The notes under the pieces: generated by a model
What the model was told of the DNA's origin: nothing
What the model saw: only the letters and a program-made list of their open reading frames with translations
Database searches by the model: none
Translations under genes and position numbers: made by a program
NCBI GenBank assembly: GCA_902799665.1
Contig: CADCBK010000029.1
Location: forward strand, 1-45,412
Direction: 5' to 3'
From: an uncultured Spirochaetaceae bacterium
Lineage (GTDB): Bacteria; Spirochaetota; Spirochaetia; Treponematales; Treponemataceae
Length of the DNA stretch: 45,412 nt
Shown: piece by piece, positions 30,469 to 39,706 of the stretch
Layout of the letters: each line of letters opens with the position of its first letter
Position numbering within the stretch: the first letter of the stretch is position 1

Positions 30469-33030
30469 TTAAACGACCGGCTCCAAGGCCTTTTCATTTT
30501 TCGAGCGAGAGACCTGGTCCTTGGCCTTTTTTGGCTTAACGACAAGGCTTTCGCCAACGCAATCGACAGTCGCCTCGCCAGAAACCTTTCCTTCAAGCAT
30601 AAGCGTAGAAAGCGGGTCTTCGATTTCTTTTTGAATCAAGCGGCGCATCGGACGCGCGCCCATGCTTGGGTCAAAGCCCTTGTCGATAAGGTAGTCGCGG
30701 GCGGCCTCTTTAAGCTTAAGCGCGACTCCGTTCTCCGCAAGGCGGCCGTTCAATTCAGAAATCTGCAAGTCCAAAATGCGGCTTACTTCGTCGCGGTTCA
30801 AAGCGTCAAATACAAGAATGTCGTCTATGCGGTTCAAAAGTTCCGGACGCATAAATTCTTTTATTGACTGCATGGCGTTTGACTTGATTTCTTCGTAAGG
30901 AATCACGCCGCCAGCCGCGCTGGAAAAGCCGACGCGGCCTTCTTGGGTGATCTCGCGGGCGCCTGCGTTGCTGGTCATAATGATGATTGTGTTCCTGAAG
31001 TTAATCTTGTGTCCAAGCGAGTCAACGATTTCGCCCTCTTCCAATATTTGCAAAAGAAGGTTGAAAACTTCCGGATGCGCCTTTTCGATTTCGTCAAACA
31101 AGACGACGGAATACGGATGCGTCCTGACTTGCTCGGTAAGCTGGCCGCCCGACTCGAAGCCGACATAGCCCGGAGGAGAGCCGACCATTTTGCTTACGTT
31201 GTGCTTTTCCATGTAGTCGGACATGTCAAGGCGGATAAGAGCGTCTTCCGTTCCGAACAAGAATTTAGCCAATGACTTTGCTAGCTGGGTCTTTCCTACG
31301 CCTGTAGGCCCCAAGAAAATAAAGGAGCCTGTGGGCCGCTTGGGGCTTGATATGCCGCTTCGGCTTCTTCGCACAGCCGAGGCGATGGCCTTGATCGCTT
31401 CGTTCTGCCCGATTACAGTCTTGTGAAGCTCCGCTTCCATTTTTAAAAGCCGGGTCTTTTCGTCGTCGCTCAACTGCTCGGCGGGAATTCCTGTCATTTT
31501 GCTGATTATCGCGCAAATGTCATTCACGCCCACTTCCTTTACGAAGGCGCCGCTTTTGCTTTTCCACTCTTCCTTAAATTGCTCAAGGCGCTCTTTAAGC
31601 TCCAAAACCCTGTCGCGAACTTCCGCCGCGCGCTCGTAGTTTTGGTTTTTGACCAAATCATTTTTCTCTTGAACAAGGGCGTCAATGCGCTTTTCCAGCT
31701 CGTCAAGCTCGGCGGGCCTGTTTCCTTCGGCAATCTTTTTTCGGGCGCCAGCTTCGTCCAAAATGTCTATGGCCTTGTCCGGCAAAAAGCGGTCGGTCAA
31801 ATAGCGGCGCGAAAATTTTATGATTGACGGTATAACTGAATCAGCGTATTTCACATTGTGGAATTCCTCGTACTTGCCCTTAAGGCCCAAGAGGATTTCC
31901 TCTGACTCTTGGTCGCTGGGCTCGTCAACGGAAACTGTTTGAAAGCGCCTTGCGAGCGCCGCGTCTTTTTCCATATAACGGCGGTATTCCTTGATTGTCG
32001 TCGCGCCAATTATTTGTATTTCTCCGCGGCTTAGGGCCGGCTTTAAAATGTTTGACGCGTCAAGCGAGCCTTCAGGTCCGCCGGCTCCAATCATCGTGTG
32101 TATTTCGTCCACAAACAAAATTATGCTTTTGTCTTCGCGCGCCTCTTTCATCAAGCGCTTCATGCGCTCCTCAAACTCGCCCCTGTATTTTGTTCCTGCT
32201 ATGAGCGCGGTCAAGTCAAGCGTAAGGACCCGTTTTTTCAGCAAATTGTAGGGAACGTTGGCCGCGGCGATCCTTGCCGCCAAGCCTTCAACAATCGCTG
32301 TTTTTCCCACGCCCGGCTCGCCAATCAAGAGCGGATTGTTCTTCGTCCTTCTTGAAAGAATTTGAACCACGCGGTCAATCTCGTCGTTTCGGCCAACAAC
32401 AGGGTCGGCCAAGCCTTTCAAGGCCAACTCTGTTATGTCGCGGGAATAATTTTTCAAAAAGCCGCCGTTTCTTGTTTTTTGTTCCGAACCAGAGCCGGCC
32501 ATTTGCCTGTCGTACGAAGCGCCGTCGCGGTCCATCATGCGCTTAAAGTCAGCGTCGCCGCCCTTGGCGGAACTTCCAGCTGAGGTCTGAAGCCTTTCGC
32601 GCGCTTCAAAAGCCGCCTCGCGAGCGCTTTCGTAAGAAATCCCGGAGCGCTCAAAATAGCGCGAGGATACGCTTGCGTTCTCGCGGATGGCGGCAAGCAA
32701 AAGATGTTCCGTTCCGATGTAATTATTTCTCATTGAGCGCGCTTCGTATTCGGCCGCCTCAAACAAGGTCAAAAGGCGGCGGCTGGGCGGAAGCTCCGAA
32801 AAGTCTCCGGCGCGAACCGTTCCTCCGGCAATCGATTTCTCCAACTCAAGCTGAAAAGTCAGGACATTAACCCTTAAAATGTTGAGAATCGCGTATCCAA
32901 GGCCGTCGGCGTTTTTCACAAGGGCAAGCATCAAGTGTTCAGGCATAAGCTGAGAGGCTCCGCTTTTTCTTCCCTCGTCTTGCGCGAGAGCCACAATCAA
33001 CCTTTGAGCGCGCGGTGAAAAAGATTTCAT
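30469..33030 (-). CDS. clpC: ClpC-type AAA+ unfoldase
   Basis: Hsp100 ATPase that unfolds substrates for ClpP. Domains in order: double Clp-N repeat (about 1-145), first AAA module with Walker [10 protein letters not shown] and Walker [14 protein letters not shown], a UVR-containing middle domain (about 435-475, with [22 protein letters not shown]) characteristic of ClpC rather than ClpB, and second AAA module with GPTGVGKTQ and [11 protein letters not shown]. The C-terminus carries the usual RRLIQ sensor-2 block. ATG 33030 is preferred over a TTG two codons upstream because AAGGAAG is correctly spaced from it. It lies directly downstream of mcsA-mcsB, as in Firmicutes, but no ctsR is present. 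Confidence 0.95.
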   Translation of the reverse strand: MKSFSPRAQRLIVALAQDEGRKSGASQLMPEHLMLALVKNADGLGYAILNILRVNVLTFQLELEKSIAGGTVRAGDFSELPPSRRLLTLFEAAEYEARSMRNNYIGTEHLLLAAIRENASVSSRYFERSGISYESAREAAFEARERLQTSAGSSAKGGDADFKRMMDRDGASYDRQMAGSGSEQKTRNGGFLKNYSRDITELALKGLADPVVGRNDEIDRVVQILSRRTKNNPLLIGEPGVGKTAIVEGLAARIAAANVPYNLLKKRVLTLDLTALIAGTKYRGEFEERMKRLMKEAREDKSIILFVDEIHTMIGAGGPEGSLDASNILKPALSRGEIQIIGATTIKEYRRYMEKDAALARRFQTVSVDEPSDQESEEILLGLKGKYEEFHNVKYADSVIPSIIKFSRRYLTDRFLPDKAIDILDEAGARKKIAEGNRPAELDELEKRIDALVQEKNDLVKNQNYERAAEVRDRVLELKERLEQFKEEWKSKSGAFVKEVGVNDICAIISKMTGIPAEQLSDDEKTRLLKMEAELHKTVIGQNEAIKAIASAVRRSRSGISSPKRPTGSFIFLGPTGVGKTQLAKSLAKFLFGTEDALIRLDMSDYMEKHNVSKMVGSPPGYVGFESGGQLTEQVRTHPYSVVLFDEIEKAHPEVFNLLLQILEEGEIVDSLGHKINFRNTIIIMTSNAGAREITQEGRVGFSSAAGGVIPYEEIKSNAMQSIKEFMRPELLNRIDDILVFDALNRDEVSRILDLQISELNGRLAENGVALKLKEAARDYLIDKGFDPSMGARPMRRLIQKEIEDPLSTLMLEGKVSGEATVDCVGESLVVKPKKAKDQVSRSKNEKALEPVV

Positions 33031-33057
33031 AAACAAAACTTCCTTTAGTTCTTCACT

Positions 33058-34143
33058 TTAAATTTCAAACGAAAGATTCTTAAATGCGTCTTGCATGATG
33101 ATTGCCCTAAGACGCTCTTCCTTTAGTTCGTCGTTTTCGGCGACGTCTTTTTCAAACTTAAAGTTTCCAGTCTTGAGCAAAAACCCCAAGTGTCCGCTTT
33201 GGGCGCGATACAAAAGAGACGAAAGCTCAAAGTCCCTCGCGCCTTTTATAAAGCCCAAATCAAGGCCCCACTTGACGTTGGAGACTATCTCTATCGACTC
33301 GCGAAGGCCCATCAAGACGCAAAAGCGCGCGGTTGCAAAAGCCCTCAATATCGCGTCGCGAACAGCGGTCGATTTATTATCGGCATAATTAAGCCGAAAC
33401 TTGCGCTCGCTTTCGCAAATATTTTTGGCGAATGATATTAGGGCCGCCAATTGGTCGATTTCGTTGCCGCTTACAGACTGAGTGGTGGACAGTTGGTAGA
33501 AGGCGCCAAGGGAAGACCCCGCTTGGCTTCCGCTTCCATAGCAAGCGGTGACGGAAAAGCCTTTTTTTTCGGCGCTCTTAATCAAATCAGAAATTTTTCC
33601 CGCGCATGACATTGACGGAAGATGAATCTTTACCGACGCCTTCATTCCGCTGCCGGAATCCAAGGCGTTTGCGGTCAAATAGCCAAAATCATAACTGGCG
33701 GCAAACTGCACGCGGTCTTGCAACTGCATGTCAACCTCGCGCGAGGCGGAATAGGCCGCGTTTAAGGCGAGCCCCGGAGAAAAGCTTGAAATGCGGGCGT
33801 GGTCGACGCAATTTACAAGACAGCTTGCGATTCCGTCAAGGCGCATCACAAGGCCCGTTCCAAAATTGTTCTCAAAAAGCCCGCGCTCCGACAGGATTTT
33901 GGCGCCCAAGGGCTCGACGACGGACAAAGGCACGCTTTGGTAGGCCGAGCCGTTTTCAAAATGGTTGAAGGCGTCAAAAATTATGTTTTGAATTCTTATC
34001 GCTTCGTCGTCGTCGCAGCTTTCGGGAAAGGGAAAATTGGCTAAATTTCTAGCGAGGCGGACGCGCGTTGAAAGAACAACGTCGTCGTCGTCACCCGGGG
34101 CGGCGTACCAAGCGTCTCCAACAGTCCTTTTTTCTTCAATCAT
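33058..34143 (-). CDS. mcsB: McsB-like protein, probably a catalytically dead arginine kinase
   Basis: 361 aa from ATG 34143, overlapping mcsA by 8 bp (a GTG four codons upstream is possible). The overall fold is clear: VVLSTRVRLARNLANFPFP, YLT...GSG, and WGLDLGFIKG align with McsB, the protein-arginine kinase that marks ClpC substrates in Firmicutes. The catalytic sites do not. NEEDHxR is NCVDHAR (111-117), losing both glutamates. The CPTNxGTGLRAS block is NALDSGSGMKAS (159-170), losing the active-site Cys and the Arg. YGEGSEA is YGSGSQA (202-208), losing two more glutamates. The C-terminal RDxxRA phosphoarginine motif is also missing (NDELKE). It may serve as a non-enzymatic adaptor between McsA and ClpC. 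Confidence 0.85.
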   Translation of the reverse strand: MIEEKRTVGDAWYAAPGDDDDVVLSTRVRLARNLANFPFPESCDDDEAIRIQNIIFDAFNHFENGSAYQSVPLSVVEPLGAKILSERGLFENNFGTGLVMRLDGIASCLVNCVDHARISSFSPGLALNAAYSASREVDMQLQDRVQFAASYDFGYLTANALDSGSGMKASVKIHLPSMSCAGKISDLIKSAEKKGFSVTACYGSGSQAGSSLGAFYQLSTTQSVSGNEIDQLAALISFAKNICESERKFRLNYADNKSTAVRDAILRAFATARFCVLMGLRESIEIVSNVKWGLDLGFIKGARDFELSSLLYRAQSGHLGFLLKTGNFKFEKDVAENDELKEERLRAIIMQDAFKNLSFEI

Positions 34144-34660
34144 CTTCGCTGTCACTCTCCGCGGAGACCGACTTTTTTTCTATCGCGCGCAAGTAGTCCC
34201 TGTAAAAGGCCGCCTTTTCGTAGTCCTCGCTTTTTACCGCGGCGTCAAGCTTTTCCCGAATCAAAACCCTGTCTGTAAGGGCCGACCTAAAATTCGCGAG
34301 CCGCTTTGGCATTGAACCTGTATACGGAAAGGCTATTTTCCGCTCTGAAAAATAGTCGTTGACTTCCGCCTTGAAAATCGCGTAGCATTCCGGGCAGCCA
34401 AGCTTTCCCGTCAAAATTATTTCGGATCTAAGGCGGCCGCAAACCGGACAAGCCCTGTCGTTTTTTACTAGCTGGTCGCGGCGGTCTTGCCTCATTTGCT
34501 TGAAAAGGGAGCCAATCTGCCTGTCAATCTCCTGGCTTTCCGGCGAAATGCCGCAAGCGACGGCGCAGTCCCTGCAAAGGTTTATTTTTTTTATTCCCAA
34601 ACGGCTTGTCTGCTCGACATAAATAATCGCTTGGTTCTTATGGCACATGTCGCAAAGCAT
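34136..34660 (-). CDS. mcsA: McsA, zinc-finger activator/adaptor of McsB and ClpC
   Basis: 174 aa. Four CxxC pairs form the zinc-binding region: CDMC (residues 3-6), CRDC near 30, CPVC near 72 and CPEC near 90. A UVR domain (about 132-162, with IREKLDAAVKSEDYEKAAFYRDYL) closes the protein. In Firmicutes McsA activates McsB kinase and contacts ClpC. It lies 3 bp downstream of the LolC/E-like gene and overlaps mcsB by 8 bp. All zinc ligands are intact, unlike the active site of its partner. Confidence 0.92.
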   Translation of the reverse strand: MLCDMCHKNQAIIYVEQTSRLGIKKINLCRDCAVACGISPESQEIDRQIGSLFKQMRQDRRDQLVKNDRACPVCGRLRSEIILTGKLGCPECYAIFKAEVNDYFSERKIAFPYTGSMPKRLANFRSALTDRVLIREKLDAAVKSEDYEKAAFYRDYLRAIEKKSVSAESDSEDD

Positions 34661-34663
34661 AGG

Positions 34664-35983
34664 TCACCTCGAATTTCGCAAAGTGTCAATCGGCCTTTGT
34701 TTGCCAGCTTTGGCTGCGGGCAAAAGGCTGGCAGCAAGCGAAAGCAAAAGGGTCGCAAAAGCAATCAAAAACAAATCGCCGAAAGGAATTTCAATCGGAA
34801 TGACCTTAAGATAATATTCCTCGTCCAAAAGTCTGATTTGCTTGACGCCCATTATATCACTGTTGGCAAAAAATGACAAACCCCTCATCGCAAAATTAAT
34901 CGCCTTCTCCGCAAACTTAATGAATTCGTTTATGTTTACGCTTAGCAAAAGCCCCAAGGGAAGCCCAAACAGCAAGCCGCCCGCTCCGCAAGCGAAGCCT
35001 GTCATTATGAAAGAAAGCGAAATTCCGCGCGAAGAGGCGCCCAAGGACTTTAAGATTGCGATTTCGCGGCGGCGCTCCAAGACAAGCATTATCAAGGCGC
35101 TGGATATGTTCACCGCGGCAACAAGGACAATTAAAAGCTGTATGAAAATCAAGAGTATTTTTGTTGAGGAAAAATTTTCGTATTGGCTCCGATTCAACTC
35201 GTCCCAACGGTAGACCCTCCACTGCTTTCCCAAGGCTTTTTTCAGGCTCGCTTGAGTCTTTTTCAAGTCCTTTGAAAAGGGGTCCACGCTTTCGCACATA
35301 AGGGAAAAAGCGGCGTCGACCTGCCGGGAAAAGCTCTTGGCCTTCTCGTAAGGCATAAAAAGCCAAAGGCCGTCAAGCTCCCTGTATCCGCAGGAAACAA
35401 CAGCGGCGACATAAAAAGCCTTGACAAGAGGCGCGGTTGTCAAAGCGGAATTCTTAGCGGCTACGACAAGACGAATTTTATCGCCCGCTTTTATCGAAAG
35501 TTTTTCGGCTATTCCCTGCCCTATCAACACTCCGTTTTTCTCATTTGAAAAATCTTCAAGGGATCCGTCAACAGCCTCAAAAAGCTCTTTATAGCTTTCA
35601 TAATCCTTAAAAACTCCGCTTGGAAGCGCGCGGACTTGAACGCCGCGCCTTTTTGAATTAGCGGTCGCCAAGGCGGAGAAACTTATCATTGGATAAACGC
35701 CGGTCACGCCTTGGATTTCTTTTGCCGAAAGCGCCGCATCTTCCAAACGCTCAGGATTTTTCTCAAATGAAACAGCCTCCAAGTGCGACGAAGAAAGGGA
35801 AACCAAACGGCCGGTAATGCCTTTTATCATTCCATTTGAAACCGTCAAAACAGCCACAAGGGGAATCAAGGACACGCCTATGCAAAGGACGCTGCCCAAG
35901 AGGCTTTTCCTTGCGATGGAGGAGCGGCCGCTTTTAGGGAAGAGAATTCTTTTTGCGAACAAAAGAGATGACTTAAAATTCAT
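34664..35983 (-). CDS. LolC/LolE-like ABC transporter permease
   Basis: 439 aa of the FtsX/MacB permease superfamily. One N-terminal transmembrane helix (about 25-50, SVLCIGVSLIPLVAVLTVSNG), a periplasmic domain to about 270, then three C-terminal helices (about 272-297, 320-350, 400-425). The block MLVLERRREIAILKSLGASSRGI is the coupling helix region of this family. With the ATPase and second permease it should extract mature lipoproteins from the inner membrane for transfer to the outer membrane. The start overlaps the LolD-like stop by 4 bp. Confidence 0.87.
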   Translation of the reverse strand: MNFKSSLLFAKRILFPKSGRSSIARKSLLGSVLCIGVSLIPLVAVLTVSNGMIKGITGRLVSLSSSHLEAVSFEKNPERLEDAALSAKEIQGVTGVYPMISFSALATANSKRRGVQVRALPSGVFKDYESYKELFEAVDGSLEDFSNEKNGVLIGQGIAEKLSIKAGDKIRLVVAAKNSALTTAPLVKAFYVAAVVSCGYRELDGLWLFMPYEKAKSFSRQVDAAFSLMCESVDPFSKDLKKTQASLKKALGKQWRVYRWDELNRSQYENFSSTKILLIFIQLLIVLVAAVNISSALIMLVLERRREIAILKSLGASSRGISLSFIMTGFACGAGGLLFGLPLGLLLSVNINEFIKFAEKAINFAMRGLSFFANSDIMGVKQIRLLDEEYYLKVIPIEIPFGDLFLIAFATLLLSLAASLLPAAKAGKQRPIDTLRNSR

Positions 35984-36660
35984 TTTCTATGCAACGCGCC
36001 GTCCTTAAGCTCATAAACGCTTTGGCCTTTTTTGGCCAAGCCTATGTCGTGGGTCACAAGCAAAAGGCTTTTATTGTAGCGGCTTGTACTGTCAAAGAGC
36101 AAGTCGCCGATCATCGCGGAATTGGCGGGATCCAGGTTTCCCGTAGGTTCGTCGGCCAAAATAAGCTCAGGGTCGTTCACCAAGGCCCTTGCCACGGCAA
36201 CGCGCTGTCGCTCTCCGCCTGAAAGCTCCGACGGCAAATGAGCGGCCCTTTCGGAAAGGCCGACATCAGACAAAAGCTTTTTGGCTTTTTCCATCGCGGC
36301 CGCCTTTGGAAAACCCGCCATGTAAGCCGGAAGAAAAACGTTTTCCAAGGCAGTGAAATCCTTTAAAAGGTAATGGAACTGAAAGACAAGGCCGACAAAT
36401 TTAGCCCTGTATTCCGCGATTTGGTCTTCGTCAAGCGAAGAAATTTCCTTGCCGCCGGCTACGACCGAACCGCTTGTGGCGCTGTCAATTCCTCCGACAA
36501 TGTTCAGCAAGGTGCTTTTTCCGTTTCCGCTCTTTCCAATAACGCAAACCCGCTCGCCCTTTTGGACAGACAAATCCAAGCCTTTTAAAACGCAAAGCCG
36601 CTCGCTTTGGCTGACATATTCTTTGCAAAGATTCTTTATCGACAAAACCTCACTCGTCAT
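35980..36660 (-). CDS. lolD: LolD-like ABC transporter ATPase
   Basis: 226 aa. Walker [10 protein letters not shown] (42-50), Q-loop in [16 protein letters not shown] (93-108), signature LSGGERQR (146-153), Walker B with DEPTGNLDP (170-178), H-switch in VTHD. The [18 protein letters not shown] stretch is typical of LolD/MacB/FtsE-type ATPases. It is flanked on both sides by LolC/E-type permeases with short overlaps, the classic lolCDE arrangement, which supports a role in lipoprotein release from the inner membrane. Confidence 0.93.
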   Translation of the reverse strand: MTSEVLSIKNLCKEYVSQSERLCVLKGLDLSVQKGERVCVIGKSGNGKSTLLNIVGGIDSATSGSVVAGGKEISSLDEDQIAEYRAKFVGLVFQFHYLLKDFTALENVFLPAYMAGFPKAAAMEKAKKLLSDVGLSERAAHLPSELSGGERQRVAVARALVNDPELILADEPTGNLDPANSAMIGDLLFDSTSRYNKSLLLVTHDIGLAKKGQSVYELKDGALHRK

Positions 36661-37972
36661 GCAAGACCTCCGAAATGGCGGCGTTTAGAACCTCGCGGCT
36701 AGCCGCCCAAGAAGAAAGAACAGCGGACAAAAGTCCGAAGAGAAAAATGAAAAACACCTCGCCAAAATACATTCTTGCCGGGATGTTTCCATAAACGGCG
36801 AACATTGGGTTTTGAGCGACCAAGGCCGCTTCATTGGGCGAAAAAACAAGCGCGGCGACATATTCAAGCCAAAAAACGGCTTTGGACAAAAGAGCGAAAA
36901 CAGTTTTTATGTTCACGCAAAAAAACATTCCAAGCGCCAAGCCCGGACAAGCGCCCCTAAGCCCGGTCAAAAAGCCTCGCATGACGAAAATGTTTTTGAT
37001 TGACGAAACCTTTCCGCCAAGCGCGCTGAGAGTTGATATTTCAAAGCGGCGCTCATAGACAATGCGGCGCATGGAGTTGAAAATATTCACCGCGACAACA
37101 AGAAAAATCAAGAGGACAAGCAAAAACAAGACATTCTTTTCCACCCGAAGAGCGCCGTAAAAGCTGCGGTTGTATTCGCGCCAAGACTTCGCGCCGGCGT
37201 TTGGAAATTTTCGGTTGATTTCATCAATCAGCGCCGAATCCACCGAAGGCTTTTTTAGTTTTATTCCATACGACGCGTTTTGTCCGTCAAAGAAAGTGGG
37301 ACAATTAATGTCAACGTAAGCGAATGTTTGGTTAATGTCCGCGTAGCCAGTCATAAAAATAGCGGCGACAACAAAATCTGTTTTTTCCTTCAGCGCTTCA
37401 AGCAGAGGCTTTTTTGACGAAAGGCTGTAAAGGCTTATCACGTCGCCTACCCGCGCGTCAAGGCTGCGCGCCAAGCTAGAGCCAAGCGCGACGGGCGGAA
37501 GATTGAGCCCGTTTTCTTTTAGACGGAAAGGTTCGTATAATAGCGAAAATTTTCCGCGCAAGACTTTTATTTGGCCCGCAAAGCCCTTGTCCTTTTCAAA
37601 AGCGTTTGACTCGATGCCGCGAACCAATATCGCGGCCTGTTTTCCGCCAGGACCTACCGCAAGGCTTTCGCTTTCTATGAATTCCTGGAAGCAAAGAACT
37701 TTTTTATCGTTTTCCAAAAACCGCCTAAAGCTGTCCTTATTGTCTATCTCACCTTGCGTCCTCACGTGGAACGAAGACACTTCCATAATCGCGTCAATAA
37801 ACTCCCGCTGAAATCCGTTCATGACGCTTACGACGATTATAAGCGTCATAACGCCAAAGCAAATTCCCAGCGTAGACAGCCTGTAAGACAGGGCGCCGGC
37901 GCCTTTTCGATCAACAAAGGAAAATCGGTTTGCGACATAATATATCCACGACAAGGCTCCTTTAGTTTTCAT
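36650..37972 (-). CDS. LolC/LolE-like ABC transporter permease (second subunit)
   Basis: 440 aa of the same family as the 34664 gene. The N-terminal block WIYYVANRFSFVDRKG and LGICFGVMTLIIVVSVMNGF are very characteristic of LolC/E. One N-terminal helix (about 27-52), a periplasmic region, then three C-terminal helices (about 275-300, 325-355, 405-430). It overlaps lolD by 11 bp and the upstream exported-protein gene by 11 bp. Which permease corresponds to LolC and which to LolE cannot be decided from sequence alone. Confidence 0.9.
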   Translation of the reverse strand: MKTKGALSWIYYVANRFSFVDRKGAGALSYRLSTLGICFGVMTLIIVVSVMNGFQREFIDAIMEVSSFHVRTQGEIDNKDSFRRFLENDKKVLCFQEFIESESLAVGPGGKQAAILVRGIESNAFEKDKGFAGQIKVLRGKFSLLYEPFRLKENGLNLPPVALGSSLARSLDARVGDVISLYSLSSKKPLLEALKEKTDFVVAAIFMTGYADINQTFAYVDINCPTFFDGQNASYGIKLKKPSVDSALIDEINRKFPNAGAKSWREYNRSFYGALRVEKNVLFLLVLLIFLVVAVNIFNSMRRIVYERRFEISTLSALGGKVSSIKNIFVMRGFLTGLRGACPGLALGMFFCVNIKTVFALLSKAVFWLEYVAALVFSPNEAALVAQNPMFAVYGNIPARMYFGEVFFIFLFGLLSAVLSSWAASREVLNAAISEVLHDE

Positions 37973-38831
37973 GGACGCCTCCGTTCTTTATCGTAGAATC
38001 CACTTTTACGTTGTCCCTGTAAAATTCCCTTACAATTATTCCGCCGTCAAAATATGTGGTTCTGACATAATCGCCTTTTTCAAAATTTTGGTAAAGGGTT
38101 CGGACGCGCAAAACTGAATTCTTGTAATACAAGCTTTCTTCCAAAACGTTTTTGCCATACTTGCTTACGCGCAGTTCATCGCTAAAAAGCAAGACGCTCT
38201 TTTTATTGACCTTGTATTTTTGAAGGCGCTCTTGAACCGCGCGCAAAGACTTGTCGTAACTTATCGAAAGCGCGTCAAACGACAAAAGCTTTCCGTCGTC
38301 GTCAAAATAATTCTTTCTTTCCGACTTAAGCCTTCCGTCGGAATAATAAAAGCTGCGCCGCTCAAATTTTTCCGAAAAGTTTTTTTCAAATGTGGAATGG
38401 ATTCCAGATGAGTTTTCCGGATTAAACTGCAAAAGCCTTTCCATTACGCTTTGAGCGCTGCTTTCGCCTTGCTTCCAATACTCGATTTTTTCAAGCCGAA
38501 AATCGTTGTCGTAATAGCGGCGCGTGAACTTTCCGTTGGCGCCGTTCACCAAGCGCCTGCCGTCGGAAGAATGCTGCCCGGCCAAAAAATAATCCTCGCT
38601 TGTCTCATGCAATCTTATTCTCTTTAGCGAGTCAATGAAAGAAAGGCAGGCCGCTTCCGGATTCTCCTCCTCCTTGGATAGTTCAGTATTCTCTACAGTC
38701 TCGCCTTCCGAAATCAATTCAGGCTGTCCGCCGTCATCCTCGCTTTGAACAGGCTCTTCCTGGCAAAAAAGCCGAGCTTCAAAAGCGACAAGGAGAAAAA
38801 AGACTGTAAAAAAGGCTCGGCATATTTTCAA
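37962..38831 (-). CDS. exported protein with repeated Tyr/Asp strand motifs
   Basis: 289 aa with a signal peptide (about residues 1-23) and an acidic, Glu-rich linker (24-58). The rest consists of short repeating strands such as FTRRYYDNDFRLEKIEYWKQG, RRSFYYSDGRLKSERKNYFDDDGKL and YVRTTYFDGGIIVREFYRDN, which resemble the antiparallel MORN/YwqK-type repeats of exported bacterial proteins. The TTG start at 38831 lies 2 bp after the ftsY stop; no ATG is available in frame. It overlaps the LolC/E gene by 11 bp, so it may work with lipoprotein or envelope assembly. Function unknown. Confidence 0.72.
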   Translation of the reverse strand: MKICRAFFTVFFLLVAFEARLFCQEEPVQSEDDGGQPELISEGETVENTELSKEEENPEAACLSFIDSLKRIRLHETSEDYFLAGQHSSDGRRLVNGANGKFTRRYYDNDFRLEKIEYWKQGESSAQSVMERLLQFNPENSSGIHSTFEKNFSEKFERRSFYYSDGRLKSERKNYFDDDGKLLSFDALSISYDKSLRAVQERLQKYKVNKKSVLLFSDELRVSKYGKNVLEESLYYKNSVLRVRTLYQNFEKGDYVRTTYFDGGIIVREFYRDNVKVDSTIKNGGVHEN

Positions 38832-38833
38832 GG

Positions 38834-39706
38834 CTAAAGTCCCAAAAATTCGTTTAAATATTTTTCCGCGTCAAACAAGGATATGTCAGCGTAGCTTTCT
38901 CCTGTACAAACATAGGCGACAGGGAGAGACAACTCTTTTCCAATCGACACGGCAATTCCGCCCTTGGCGCTTGAGTCGTATTTTGTCAAGACAATCGCGT
39001 CCACGCCAACCGCCTCGTTAAAAACCTCAGCTTGCCTTAAAGCGTTTTGGCCGGTCGTGGCGTCAAGGACCAATAGTTTTTTGTAGCAGCCCTCGTCCGC
39101 CTTTTGAGAGCAAACGCGGTCGATTTTCTCCAGCTCCCTTACAAGATTTTCCTTGTTGTGCAGGCGGCCGGCCGTGTCGGCGATTACAAGACCGCCGCCC
39201 TTTGAAGAAACGGATTCCGCCGCGTCAAAGACAACCGCCGCCGGATCGCTTCCCATTTGATGCGCCACGACCCTTATTCCCAGCCGTTGTCCGTGCTCCA
39301 TAAGTTGGTCGACAGCCGCGGCCCTAAAGGTGTCGCTTGCGCTTAGCGAAATGTTTTGAACGCCGGAATTTTTTTGCAGCAAGGCTATTTTCGCGGCGCT
39401 GGTTGTTTTTCCAACGCCATTCACGCCCAAAAGCATCCAAACGTTCGTCTTTCCGTCCTGGACCTTTAAGTCAATTCCTTTCGCGAATGGGGAAAGCGCT
39501 TCCTTTAGCTTTAATAGAATTTGGCCTTGGTCAAAAAGCTTTTGTTTTTTGCATTCGCTTTCAAGAGAATCAATCAACTCCATCGAAAGCTTCGCGCCGA
39601 TGTCGCCTTCAATAAGGGCATCGGCCAAATCGTCAAAGAATTCCTGGTTTTGCGCGGTTTTTCCCGCGAACAAGCTTTTTATTTTATCCGCGAACGAACT
39701 TTTCAT
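38834..39706 (-). CDS. ftsY: signal recognition particle receptor FtsY
   Basis: SRP-type GTPase that docks ribosome-SRP complexes at the membrane. The 290-aa product is the short form: no long acidic N-terminal domain, just the N domain (1-80) and the G domain. Motifs: GVNGVGKTT (P-loop, about 94-102), DTFRAAAVDQL, DTAGRLHNKENL, and TKYDSSAKGG, which provides guanine specificity. Its ATG overlaps the upstream stop by one base. It lies between two exported-protein genes, consistent with a membrane-biogenesis operon. Confidence 0.94.
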   Translation of the reverse strand: MKSSFADKIKSLFAGKTAQNQEFFDDLADALIEGDIGAKLSMELIDSLESECKKQKLFDQGQILLKLKEALSPFAKGIDLKVQDGKTNVWMLLGVNGVGKTTSAAKIALLQKNSGVQNISLSASDTFRAAAVDQLMEHGQRLGIRVVAHQMGSDPAAVVFDAAESVSSKGGGLVIADTAGRLHNKENLVRELEKIDRVCSQKADEGCYKKLLVLDATTGQNALRQAEVFNEAVGVDAIVLTKYDSSAKGGIAVSIGKELSLPVAYVCTGESYADISLFDAEKYLNEFLGL

